Part shown: positions 24,919-36,753 of the stretch, piece after piece
How positions within the stretch are numbered: the first letter of the stretch is position 1
How the letters are laid out: the number at the start of each line of letters is the position of its first letter
Assembly (NCBI GenBank): GCA_024803745.1
Contig: JANJXV010000030.1
Coordinates: forward strand, 1,073,001-1,137,000
Length of the DNA stretch: 64,000 nt
Source: Megascapheus bottae
Taxonomy: Eukaryota; Chordata; Mammalia; Rodentia; Geomyidae
Direction of reading: 5' to 3'
Notes under the pieces: generated by a model
Told to the model about the DNA's origin: nothing
The model's database searches: none
Seen by the model: only the letters and a program-made list of their open reading frames with translations
Translations under genes and position numbers: made by a program

Positions 24919-27900
24919 CTCCAGTGCCCATTCTCCCTTGCTGTGAGGTCCACCCAAGGGCTGCAGCCACGGAGATGAGCTCAGGCCTGAGCTGGTTTTC
25001 CTGAGGACACGGTCTGCTGTGCCGAGGGTGGTGGGCATTCTCAGCCCCCCCGGCCCCCCTCAACGTTCGGCAAATGCTCCTGCCTTCTCCCCGACCTTCT
25101 CCCCGTCATGGAGAGCCCAGCGCTGGGCTCAACCCTGCCTGCTTCAGCAGCAACCAGGAGGAGTTGAGCAAGACCCCAGACCCCACTGTCCTGCCCTGAG
25201 GATGACGCTGCTGTCCCCTGTGGGAACCACAGACGAGGTAACCCATGCTCCAGTCACCCAGCGGGGCGCCCCTCCCCGGAACCTGCGCCCCAGGACAGGG
25301 CAGCGGGGACGTGTGCTCTCCAGTGACGGGCACACCGAGGCAGTGGGACAAGACTCACCAGGCATTCAAGAGGAAAGGACATGGGCTGCCGTCCAGCCCT
25401 CACCATCACCTGGGAGTAGCCAGGACGGGTGCTGGCATGGTCTGCATTACAGCTGCACTGCTGCCAGGCTGGGGCCAGGCCAGGCTGCGGTGGAAGCCAA
25501 GTCACCTGGGGAGCTGACAACTCTCCCAGAACCGGGGTGTGACTCAGGAGAGCAGTGGACGCCCTGGAAACGTGGAGGGCAGGAGGCTCACCTCGGCCTC
25601 GCCCGGCTCTCTGGGCAGCTTTGGGCAAGGCGTGCTGCCACTCTGTGCACGCTGCCTCTGGAACCATGCTGCCTCCAGAGTCCTCAGCTCTCCAGGGGCA
25701 GTGCCAGTTTGCCCTCCCCTCTCCTCCTCTCCCCTCCCCTCCCCTCCCAGCAACGCACACCTGAGGGACTCATCTCGCCTTGAGGGGGCCCTGTTGGCCT
25801 CCTGCCTCCCATGTCGTACCTGACAGAGCCATGCTGTGCTGTACCTTGCTGTGGGCTGCCATAGTGGTTTGTTCCCAGCATGACAGGTGTGTGTGATGTC
25901 CGCCTTTTACCCCAGAACATCGTACTTGAATTCATCTGTTTGTGTTCTGCTCTATTCCTCCCCTGCCCCTGCCCCTGCCCTGCCCCTGCAAACGGCTTTC
26001 TCCCTGTCTCTCATAAGAGCTGGCATCTAAGGCTGGTTGCTCCTTCTAACAGACCACTCCTCTGGGCCATCCACGGTAAGGGACCTTGTACCCTGGATAC
26101 TGGTTTCCTGGGGCTGCCCTAGCAAAGTGTCACAAGCTAGGTGGCTTTAATTATGTCATCCGTCTGGGGAGTAGACATCTAAAACCAAAACGCCAGCGGC
26201 GTCATGTCCCTGCAAGCCCCAAGCAGGCCCTTTCCTTACGTCTTTAGAGATTCTGGTGTGGCCACGCTGTCAGGGGCTCGTGCTTCCTAGCTGTGTCATT
26301 CGTCTCTGTTTCTTCATCACGTGGCCTTCTTCCCGCCTCACACTGGACAGGGCTCCGCTGCTCCAGGCCTCACTTTGATTAAAGGAGGCCTTCACAGTGC
26401 CCTTCTCCATGTGCCTGGCCTTGGGGGTGGGGCCCGGCCCACGCCCTCCACCCCTCCCTTTGCCAGCTCCTGGGAGTTGGTGTCTGTTCTCTGACTGCCC
26501 TCTGTTGGCCACCTCAGCTCTCCTGTGGCCTTCCAGGCAGTTCTCTGTATTAAAGTCCTCCCCCTGGACTCAGCTGGGCTCTGGGGCTCCAGGCCTCATG
26601 GCCGCACTGCTGGGTGAGGCATGTCTCTTTCCTTGTCTTTGCCCAAGATGCCATTCTCTCCTGGTTGGGACTGGGTTAAGGATTGGTAGAAGAATGTGCC
26701 ACACACGAGGTCACGGGGAAGGTGGCTGTGCTTGTGTAAAACTTGCCAGAGAACCCACACTTGCTCTGGAAAATCCCCCCTCCCCCGCAGTGTGTGTGGG
26801 GGGGCGCCTCCAGCCCACCCACCCAGCTGTCCACACCCCGCTGACCACACCCAGCTGACCACACCTGGGCCATACTGCGGGGCCATCCTAGAGCTCTCCC
26901 CCTCCTCAGGGAGCATCTGCTCGGCCCCTCCCGCCCTGCTGGGCTCTACCCTTCCCACTGTGGTTTGGGGGCTCCTCTGGCCGCATGCTAGCTTGCCTGT
27001 CTGCCTCTGCCCACACGTCCCAGTCTGGCCTTCTCCGGGTGAAAATACCCACACTGGTGAGCCCAGTCTCCAGTGGGCGCCTGCCACGTGGATAGACACC
27101 CAGGTGTGGTGGCAGCTCCAGGCCTCTGTGAGCTGGTTGGGCTCCCTCTACCCACCCTGGGTCTCTGTCTGCGAGGAGGCTCACATGGCCCTGAATGAGC
27201 GTGGGCCTGGCTGTGCTGAGGATTCTCGGTTAAGAAACCCAAGAAGGGAGTAAGGTTTTTAAAAATGCGTTTGCCAAAGCGGCAAAGCTCTTGGAGCTTT
27301 TACTTCAGACCTGACAGGCCTTCACCAGTTGGGGACGACGGTCCTCATAAAGCATGATGGAGCAGGCGGGGGGCCGTGGCGGAGGGCTGGGCAGAGGGCT
27401 CTCTCCTTAGCATCCCCTGCACCCCAAGTCCTTCAAGTCAGGCCGGAAGAAGATGTCTTTTAAAGAGTGAGTTCCTGGCAGCGTGGGGGGAGACGCTGGC
27501 ACTCCGAGAAGCCCTGCCATCGTGAGGCCCTGGCAGAAGACAGAAAGCAGATGGGCTCGACAAGAAGGAGGGACCCTTAGCCTGGTGCAGGTTCAGAAAA
27601 AGCCGAGCGGGGCGATCAGAGCAGCTGCTCAGAGCCCCCACCTGGTGCCAGCAATGACAGAAGCAGAGGGGCCGTGGGCACCCGGAGGGTAATTAAAGAG
27701 CAGTCTGCAGAACCTCCAAGCCCGTGGCCTGCAACTCAGCACGCAGCTGGAGCTGCCACACCAGCCATGCACACTGCACGCCTTCATCCAGTTCCTCATC
27801 CTGACAGATCCTTGGGCAGAGGAAGTCATTCACACAGAAAAAAGAGGAGGTGGAGCACAGAGCCAGAGATAAAGGAACGTCTAAGCTTTGTGACTGAGGT

Positions 27901-28401
27901 AGCCCCAGGGCTAAGCGAGAGGGTAGCTCGAGACAGAGCACCCACCAGGCCCAGGCCCAGGAACCACCCAGAGAATAACCACGCTGACACGACGTTAGGT
28001 AAAAGACGCGAAGGAGCGGAAGTGTCCTCAGGGAAATGCCCCATAGAAAGCGTGAGTGGAAAGGCAGTGGGACGAGCGCACCTCAACGCCCCTCTCCACA
28101 CGGGGTCGGCGGCGCTCGTGAACGCCAGGCCCTTCGTGCAGGGACTTCCTGCCTTCCTTGGCTGTGACTATGGCACAGACTGTGGATGATGAGCTGGGGG
28201 GAGGGGGGGTTCCACGGGCCTGCCATCTAGACGATAAAAATCACAGCTCGGAGGAAAAGACAAAAATATAAGAGGCAAAGGTGAAGAGAATTTGGTTCAA
28301 GACTTCCAATGATTAGCTCTTACCTCGTAGGAGCTCCAGAGACAGGAATGCGTGCACGAAGATGAGGTAAACAGAAAGAAGCGAAAACGCTTCACACTCA
28401 T

Positions 28402-28402
<1 letters not shown>

Positions 28403-28436
<34 letters not shown>
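28403..28436. repeat. (GT)17 microsatellite
   Basis: This is a pure GT dinucleotide run in intergenic sequence. Confidence 0.98.
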
Positions 28437-28438
<2 letters not shown>

Positions 28439-29089
28439 ATTGCTCCTACCATGGCGGCCACCAGGCCATCACTACCCAGGTCCCACCTGAATGCCACAGT
28501 GGGGACCAAGACTACAAGGAGTGCTTATATGTGCTGGTTTGCAAGAATACTGATTAATGAGAATACCTTGGTGATCTGGATGTTTGCTCTTTGCAGCCCT
28601 GGGGACTAACCCGGGGCCCCCTGCCTGCTCGGCGAGCATCCCCAGTGGGCCTCGTGTCCCCCAGTGGGCCTCGTGTCTGTTGTCTTTGCTTTGCGTTTGA
28701 AGCTTTGCTCAGTTTTTGGCTCTGTGTTGTCTTTTATTATCCTAATTCATTTCTTCAACGAAGATGCACGCAGAAGACCCTGTGGTGAGAGTGTAGTATC
28801 CTGGAACTGAGCAGAGCTCTACCTAAGCCCCTGGCTGGATCTGAACTCCTCACCTTGCCGGTGAGATGGGACTCCTGGAACATTCCGGGCTGGTCTTCTG
28901 CATTCCTCCTCAAGCTCCTCATTACACTACTCTGAACCCCAGAGACGATGAGATGCATTTGCTCCACGATCTGGCAAGTAGGGAACTACTGCGTTTCTTC
29001 CCCAGTTCCAGGAAGTCCTATCATGCACTTCAGATCCAGCAAATCCTGTGGAACAGACAGGCTTTAGTCAGTTGAAGTCACAGTCCACG

Positions 29090-29335
29090 TCGGGGGGCTG
29101 CCTACGCAGACGTGGAGCTGAGTCAGACACAGCTAATGAGCTCTGCGCCGGAGCCGAGCCCTGCACCTCCAGGTGTCGGGACCCAGCGGGGCCCGGCTCG
29201 CCCCATACCTGTCCTGATTGGCTTCTGTGGGAGATTAACACAAGCGATTGATCAGGAGGCTGGAATTAGCATACTGAGGAACTGCTATTATTTATGATGG
29301 GAACCAAATTCATTCCGGCTCATCAATTTATATGT
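29090..29335. other. Candidate conserved non-coding element
   Basis: The block contains ACAGCTAATGAGCTC, CTGATTGGCTTC (inverse CCAAT core ATTGG), GCGATTGATCAGGAGGC and TATTATTTATGATGGG. I see no repeat and no coding frame. Confidence 0.22.
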
Positions 29336-30227
29336 ATGAGATCCTAAATGTGTATATCCATTTGCAAATGTTTACACAATACACAGACGCATACATAAGC
29401 ACGTATCTGCATACATATGCATGTATACGTAGAAGGGGGAGAGAGATGATTATGCTTTACCAAGTATTTCCATGCACCAGCCGTGATTACACACGCTGTG
29501 TATGAGCTCATTGAATTTCTATCACTAGTCTCTGTGGTGGATATCATTACCCTATTTTTTCCCAGATTAAGGAACAAAGGCTGAGGATTTAGGTAACATC
29601 AATATTCATGCAAAGATCATCTTTAAAGTTTGATTTGCAAGGTTTTAGTCTATCTGAAATGTGCCAGTACCGGGCAGGAGTTCTTTATAAGCTCATGGCT
29701 TTTGGGCATCAAAATCCATGAGAACCACATACAATACTACATGCACAGACATACAGACACACAGACACACATAACCACAAAGACACACACTGTAGAGGCT
29801 CAACAGCTCTTGCATTCTTTAAGTGAAGAGGGCCAAAGGGGCATCACGTCCTAACACTGGAACACAGGACCCAGGGACAAACCCTCTGCACCACTCATAG
29901 CCCAACATGCCCGATTGCTGTGCCCGGGGCTGGCAGGCGCTGTTTTCCCCAAAGCATTGCCATGAACTAAGTTGAAAATAGATTTCTGCACAGTTATGGT
30001 GCGTCTTTTCGGAGGAAAGCTTAGAAGTGAAACGTCCAAATCCGAAGACCTCATAAAGTGGTGACAGGCTCTTTCTCGAGGTGCTGCCAGTCCTGCAGCA
30101 AGGACCTTTCCCACGTGGTCTGCGTGGCAGGCCCCACCCCTTTCTTCTCCAGCTCTGGGTTCAGGGCTTATTTTCACTGGCTACTTACAGCAAGTATGGC
30201 ATTGTCCTATTTCTTTTTTTTTATTTT

Positions 30228-30400
30228 CTAGTCCTGGGAACTGAACTCAGGGCCTGAGCACTGTCCTTGGGCTTTCTCAAGACCAGAGCTCTACCACTTG
30301 AGCCGCAGCACTGCTTCTGGCTTTTTTTCCCTATGTATGTGGAACTGAACCCAGGTCCTTGTGCATGCTAGGCCAGCACTCTACCACGTGGCCACACCCC
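30228..30400 (-). mobile_element. IDL-Geo-like dimeric SINE
   Basis: Both monomers are present on the minus strand (GGCCACGTGGTAGAGTGCT at the 5' end, CCTGAGTTCAGTTCCCAGG at the 3' end). It is more diverged than the copies at 6-8 kb and has no clear target duplication. Confidence 0.8.
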
Positions 30401-30599
30401 GTTACATAATCAAATGCTGGCACTTTTCTGGCTTCACCGGGGGATCTCTATTATGCCTGGAGCTGGCTGGATGCTCGTCTAAGTCCACGTCATACAATGG
30501 GGCTATTGCCCTGCAGGCAATGATATGCCTGTGCGCATCTGAGGCTCAGCTCCATGGCTGTTACCCAAGTAGGCTTCCAAGAGTGTGCTGGCTAGATGA

Positions 30600-30790
30600 G
30601 TTCATACAGTGGAGACGGGGTGGGGTGTGTGGGTCTGGTGCCACACCTTCCTCTGCCAGCACTGGGATGGCGAGCAGGAGGACCTTGAGTTTAAGACTGG
30701 GCTACATCTCACGCAGGCCCCAGGTCAGCCTGGGGCACCAGGGAACCCCTGTCCAAACAAGCCACAAAGCAGCAATCACACAGTGACAAG
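30600..30790 (+). mobile_element. Diverged SINE, possibly 7SL-derived
   Basis: AGCAGGAGGACCTTGAGTTT and AGACTGGGCTACATCTC resemble the middle of a B1-type monomer. The ends are not clear. Confidence 0.35.
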
Positions 30791-31062
30791 TAAAATAACA
30801 CCAAAGAAGATAAAGACTACAGAGTATCTCCAACTCAAAGTCCTTGTTAATGATTTGTGAGTCACAAGGTTTCAGGAATCAACTAAATATCATCTAAAAA
30901 CTTAAAAAATGGTGAGAAATCAAATATATAGCAAATGTTTTCATAAAGGCACATATGCTCCTGGGAACAAAACATTGAAATGGGTCATACAATTTTCTCT
31001 ATGGAAAATCTGTGAAATCAAAACATCAAAGCAAAACCATCCGGAAAATATTTCATGATCAG

Positions 31063-31257
31063 GGCTGGGAGTGTGGCCTAGTGGTAGAGCGCTTGCCTAG
31101 CATGCACGAAGATCCGAATTCGAATCCTCGGTACCACACACATAGAAAAAGCTGGAAGTGGTGCTCAAGTGGTAGAGCTCTAGCCTTGAGAAAGCCCAAG
31201 GGCAATGTGCAGGCCCTGAGCTCAAGCCCAGGACTGGCAAAAAGGGAAAAAGAAAAC
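31063..31257 (+). mobile_element. IDL-Geo-like dimeric SINE
   Basis: The left monomer (GTGGCCTAGTGGTAGAGCGC) and right monomer (GTGGTGCTCAAGTGGTAGAG) are complete, followed by an A-rich tail. The duplication TATTTCATGATCAG is at 31049-31062 and 31258-31271. Confidence 0.9.
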
Positions 31258-31809
31258 TATTTCATGATCAGTACAACTTCAGAGTGAGGGTAGGAACATA
31301 TCATTCATTGCTTCTAGAAAATAAAATCGTAGGTTCTCCTTTATAGAAGAGGCACTTAAAAAAACTTGTAAATGTTGAGAGGGAGAAGTCATTAGCCCAG
31401 AAAATCTTTCATTTACTAAGAAAATAAAGAATTATTTAATGAAGCAAATGGACAGATTGAAGGAAGAAGAGTGGGGCGGAGGGCAGAGGGAGGGAGAGTG
31501 GTGGAGGCAGCCTGACTCATGGTGGCGGGCTGAGGGCTGTGCACATCCCTCACCTGGTTGGAAGCTGAACTAGTGGATGGAGGCTGATGCTTGCCCTGGC
31601 TTCAGCCCCCCTCGTAGACCTCTCTGTGCAAAGGCAGTCACAGGAAGGCCCATAGGAATGGAGGGGGACAGACGCTCCGTCCCAGCCTGCCTCCACACCC
31701 TGGCTGCGCTCGCCTCTGCATGCCCTCCCTCAGTGGTGGTCTGTGGTGATGTGGAGGGCGGGTGACCTTGCCTGTCCTCCTCCCAGGTCTCGGAGATGAG
31801 CTGGCTCGT

Positions 31810-31938
31810 CTATTTTTAGCTAGGAGGACCCCCGCAGCCGAGCTGCAGGCGCTGAGATGAGAGAGCAACACAGGGAGGACCTGGGGCTCACAGGGAGGAA
31901 GGAAGAGCTGAGGCCTGGAGACGCCTGACTATTTTTAG
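31810..31938. promoter_or_regulatory. Pair of MEF2 consensus sites
   Basis: CTATTTTTAG, a perfect MEF2 consensus, occurs at 31810-31819 and again at 31929-31938, each followed by C. The surrounding 200 bp are GC-rich and not repetitive. Enhancer function is an inference. Confidence 0.35.
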
Positions 31939-32540
31939 CGGGGCTGTGTCGCAGCTCCCTTCAAAGCCTGCATCTCCTAAGAGGAATGCTTCCGAAGCTG
32001 CAGCACGTCAGTCAGAGGCTGAAAAACACACGGCCTCGGCCTTGGAGACCACGAACCCCACCTCAAACGTGAGCCCGTGGCGCGCAGTGCAGGAAGTCCT
32101 CCTTGGTTTCTAGGAAGCACAGAGAACCGGCAAACCGGAAGGCAGCACTATGTATAAACACTTACCGTGGTACTGAACTTGGGATGGTTTCCAAACAGCT
32201 GTGCTTTACACAGCAGTTACGACATTCTTTACAGAGACAGTATGTGGAGGAACGAGGCACCGGGCTCAGAGAGGCAAGTGTAGTAATTCATGCGGTAATT
32301 TACAAGAAACTAGTGATGAAAGCAAGGCCGCTTCCAGCCAGAACTACCACGAGGGAGTCTCAAAGTGAAGACAAAAAGTCTGCACGCCCCGGACATGCAG
32401 AGAACCAGACCTTTAACCCCAAGATCATCACCAAGGACGGGAAATGGCGGTGAGCCAGGAGCTGGGACAGCTCCTCACCAGGTGGGGAAGTCGCCTGGAA
32501 CTGACGGGAGGGGCCTAGATAGCTAGAGAGCAAATGACTT

Positions 32541-32640
32541 CATTTGATGTCCCTGATCTATTTGTATCTATCATCATCCAGCACCTATCAACCATCTACC
32601 CATCCGTCCATCTACCCATCCACCCATCCACATAGCATGG
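32541..32640. repeat. (ATCC/ATCT) microsatellite
   Basis: ATCT, ATCC and ACCC tetramers alternate imperfectly over about 90 bp. Confidence 0.85.
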
Positions 32641-32721
32641 AGACAACTGAGCCAGATTTCCTTTTGAAGTTCAGCTCACAATAAGATAAACACATGCATA
32701 CCGTGAGGGAAAAAAATGAAC

Positions 32722-32916
32722 TTTTTTTTGGTTTTGGCCAGTCCTGGGGCTTGATCTCAGGGCTGGGCACTGTCCTAGCGCTTTCTCAAGGCTAGCACTC
32801 TACCACTTGAGTCACAGCACCACTTCTGGATTTTTCTATGTATGTAGTATCAAGGAATTGAACCCAGGGCTTTGTGCATGCTAGGCGAGCACTCTACCAC
32901 GAGGCCACACTCCCGG
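32722..32916 (-). mobile_element. IDL-Geo-like dimeric SINE
   Basis: Both halves are present on the minus strand, with an A-rich tail. Its flanks do not show a convincing duplication. Confidence 0.85.
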
Positions 32917-32986
32917 TAAGCCAAAAGTAAATTTTTAAATGAAAATTGAGTCTGTCACCCTAAAATCTTTGGTGTAGCTTGGGAAG

Positions 32987-33012
32987 TATATATATATATA
33001 TATATATATATT
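32987..33012. repeat. (TA)n microsatellite
   Basis: About 12 TA units are followed by TTTTAAAAAAA. Confidence 0.95.
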
Positions 33013-34305
33013 TTAAAAAAACTGTCCATACACAAAAGGAGAGGGAGGAAAGGGGAGTTCCTGGTTCTGATACTGAGAACCAACTCCCTTCTCTGAGTGG
33101 CTGGCATTGAAAAATGAGGCAAAGGCAGAAAGAATTCCAAATATGCCTGGCCTTTGAGATCTATAAGACAGCCGCGTTCTATTTATACATGACCCACTTA
33201 CAATACCCTTTATTCCAGGTGGCTACATGGGACAGCGACCAGCACTGCATTCTGGGTCGTCCAGAGTCTCCCAGCTCCAGAGGAGTAAGTTTCCCCGGCA
33301 ACATTCACCACATGCCATGGTTACAGCCACATTGCCACACAGCTCTGCATTCTGTATGCGATGGGTGGGCAGACTTTTCTGGCTGATCTAAAACGTATGA
33401 AAAGATACACACACACACCCCTCTTTCATCTCGGGGCATTATATAACAAGCTCTGGGCCTGGTCCTTTCCTTTCTACTACTTCAGTTGGCATCTGATCAA
33501 GTTTCAGTTTGCATTTCCCAAGTTCATTTGCATGGGAAGTAAAGAAGCATTTATGAGTTGGATTATATCTTTCAGATTCTCCCATTACTGCGGGTAGGTG
33601 AGGACACAGTCCTGGAGTCTCCTTGCCAGTCTCCCCTGGGGTAGAACGAAGGGCGTCTCAGCCCCTGGGCTCAGAGAGGGATTTCTCATACTCTACCCTC
33701 AAGGGCTTTCAGCACCCTCTGTGTCCTTAATCGAAGGCTGCTGCTGCTACTGTTTGCTACCAACCAGCTGGCTAGAGCCCTTCCTCTCCTATTCAAGCAG
33801 AAACCATGGGTAGATGAAGAGAAGCTTTTGGAATACCAGCAGTCCCAGGCTTTTAGGTGCTAAAGACAGAGGGGCTGGACTGGCAGCTCCCAGGAGCCAG
33901 AGGCCTGCAGCTCAGGCTTCAGGAGCCATGGGGCACAGCTCTGGATACTCAGGGTGGAGGCTGCTCACGAGCCACGCTCTTTCCCCACGGCTGCCATCAC
34001 CTATGTAGTTTGGCTGCTGCTTTCACTGTCCTGTAACTAGCTCAGCCGCCCTGATGGATAATGAAGACCAAAAGTAGACAAGAAAAAATGACTTGCACGT
34101 CTACTTTTACTGGACTCCCAACAGTCAGGGGTAGCAGAGTTGTCTCCAAGCTTGCTTATATATCCAGGGAGTCGGACACTAATCACAGCAGCCCTTCATG
34201 CCAGTACAGGGCTGTTTGCACCAATTATGGCACAGCACCTCATGCAAAGACGGGCTCATATTTGTGCCCAGCACAGTTGGTCCCTCCACTAGTCACATGC
34301 CCTTT

Positions 34306-34504
34306 ATTGGGGGTGGGGGGCAGTTCTGGGTCTTGAACTCAGGGCCTGAGCACTGTCCTTGGGCGTTCTCAGGGCTAGTGCTCTACCACTTGAGCCACAG
34401 CACCACTTCTGGCTTTTCCCCATGTATGTGGTACTGAGGAATCGAACCTAGGGCTTTGGGCATGCTAGGCGACCACTCTACCATAAGGCCAAACTCCTGG
34501 CCCC
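34306..34504 (-). mobile_element. IDL-Geo-like dimeric SINE
   Basis: Both halves are present on the minus strand. The tail has become C-rich. An imperfect duplication around TCACATGCC is at 34293-34304 and 34507-34518. Confidence 0.85.
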
Positions 34505-35415
34505 ATTCACATGCCTTTGCTAAGCTATCAGGTACAATGTTCTCTCTGTCCTGGGTGGTGGTGGCTGCAGGTGATCTACAGTTCACGGGGGTTTGCCAAG
34601 TTCAAAGTCAAGCACGGCTGAGACGGTGCCTCTGGAGCCACTGTGCTTTGGTGAAAGCAGCTGTGGTTGTCATGTGGCTCCCGCCAGGTGAGCACTCAGA
34701 GATACTAACACAGGCAGTAGGACAGTCTGGTCTGGTCCTTTGGTTGGAAAATCTCGACTGGAGATGGCCTGGGTGCTAAGAAAGGGCCTGATGGCTGTCA
34801 GGGAGCCAGATCATCCTGACACCACTAGCTCTAGAAAAATAAACATTTAAAGGAGTTCTATCACCAATGGTGCTTTCATAGTATTTTACCATAGCTTTCA
34901 CTGCTGCGGCAGAGTCCTAGGAAGAGCTGGGCTCTAATCCGTGTCAGATGCCAAGCAATGGCACTGGGCTTGCCAAAGGCTTCACACCTCAAGGCCACCT
35001 ACTTCCCTCCGTCAGGTACACCTCAAAAGTGTGGGAGAGTGAGCTCTGACTGCACAGATCTTCCTTTCATTCGTCTAGCACGGGTGCAGCACCTCTGGTT
35101 GTTAATGGGCTCCTCAAGCAGTTAACACGGCCCTGGGGAGGAGCTAGAGACCACAGTGTGGTCCTCAGAGACCAGGGCGGGGAGGCCCCGCCCAGAGGCG
35201 CCTGGGACACAGGTGAAGAGCATACATGCACCCTGCCTTTGACTGGAGAAACAGGAGTCTCTGGAAGGGGCTCAAGAGTCTGTGTTTTCATGTGCACAGG
35301 ACAGGTGGACAGCCTGGGAGAGGAGCTCTGAGGAGTTTCCAGCAGGGGTGAGCTTGTGCCTGAGTCTTGTAATTAGGAAGTGGTAAGCTAGAGACAGAGG
35401 TAGATAGAACCACAT

Positions 35416-36297
35416 GTGTGTGTGTGTGTATACACACATACATATATACATACTTATATACACAAATACACGCATACACATGTGTGCATATACACACAGA
35501 CATACACAGATACATATACACACATATACATATACACCCATACACACATACATATATACATACACTTATACACACAAATACACGCATAGGCACACATATA
35601 CACATACATACACACAAACACACGCAGACATACACATGTGTGCATATACACACACATATACATACACACATGCATGTGCACACGCACATATACATATACA
35701 CCCATACACACATACATATATACATACACTTATACACACAAATACACGCATAGGCACACATATACACATACATACACACAAACACACGCAGACATACACA
35801 TGTGTGCATATACACACACATATACATACACACATGCATGTGCACACGCACATATACATATACACCCATACACACATACATATATACATACACTTATACA
35901 CACAAATACACGCATAGGCACACATATACACATACATACACACACAAACACACGCACACATACACGTGTGTGCATATACACACAGACATACACAGATGCG
36001 TATACACACATATACATATACACCCATTCACGCATACGCACGCATAGACGTATACACACACGCGCGCATACACACACGCACACATATACATATACACCCA
36101 TGCACAGACATGCACACACGCATATGCACACATATGCATACGTGCACACATGCACGCACACACGCAGGCATATACACCCATACACACTCGCACACCCATT
36201 GACGTATACACACACACGCATGCGTACACAGACATGCACACACGCATACCGATACACACATACACTCACGCAGATGCACACACTCACACTCGTGTGT
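35416..36297. repeat. CA/TACACA-rich satellite with about 164-bp higher-order period
   Basis: About 880 bp consist almost entirely of alternating purine-pyrimidine sequence (CACA, TATACA, CATGCACA). The segment beginning ACATGTGTGCATATACACAC recurs at about 35,634 and 35,798, and in diverged form near 35,475 and 35,962, giving a higher-order period close to 164 bp. The last 300 bp are more diverged and contain CGCGCG. The block ends about 150 bp upstream of the MAP10 ATG. All long frames through it (YTHTHIHTH-type, or CVCVCVYM-type on the minus strand) are repeat artefacts. Confidence 0.92.
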
Positions 36298-36720
36298 GTC
36301 GCCGCCGCCGCCCGCAGGGTCCACCGCGAAGCCACGCGGACCCGCGTCCTCCGATCCCGCGAGACGCCGCTCCCCCCTCTCGCGAGAGCCCCCGGCCCCG
36401 CTTCCGCCCCCGGCTCCGCCCCCGCGGCGTCTCCAGGGCGACGGCCATGGCGGCTGCGGCGGCGGCGGAGCGGCTCTTCTCGCTGGAGCTGCTCGTGGAC
36501 TGGGTGCGCCTGGAGGCCGCGCCGCCGCCGCGCGCCGCGGGCCCCGCGCTGGCCTTCCGCCTGCTGGACTTCCCGCCGCTGCTGGTCCGCCCTCCGCCCG
36601 CCGCGGCCGCGCCCTCCCCGCGGTGCCCCGGCGCCTACGGCTTCGGCCGCGGCAAGGCCTGCGTGTTTCGCCTGCGCCCGGCCGCGCTGCGCCGCCCGCG
36701 CCTGCGCGCCGCGCTGCTGC

Positions 36721-36753
<33 letters not shown>

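Larger units (their letters stand above)
24919..30227. other. Intergenic DNA, GC-rich, no gene recognised
   Basis: A 254-codon frame at 25,019-25,783 has Ser/Pro-rich low-complexity composition, no domain and no start context of note. Short CTCCC (25,715-25,750) and TGCCCC (25,960-25,990) runs are present. Confidence 0.6.
30791..35415. other. Intergenic DNA upstream of MAP10 with several SINEs
   Basis: Between the SINEs and simple repeats I see no exon. A 33.1-34.3 kb stretch holds short frames only. Confidence 0.6.

Noticed and set aside
25019..25783. A 254-codon plus-strand frame
   Set aside because: It is Ser/Pro/Gly-rich without a recognised domain. GC-rich DNA with few stop codons gives frames of this size by chance, and another frame is open on the opposite strand.
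31063..31140. tRNA-like sequence with A and B boxes
   Set aside because: It is the left monomer of a SINE. It lacks a foldable acceptor stem and is repeated through the window.
1..35415. Exons of SIPA1L2, the next gene expected on the MAP10 side
   Set aside because: I looked for its conserved C-terminal and coiled-coil segments and saw none. In human the gap is large, so absence here is expected.
36150..36446. Upstream in-frame extension of MAP10
   Set aside because: It is CA repeat and promoter sequence. The family N-terminus starts at 36,447 with a good Kozak context. It is kept only as part of a finding.
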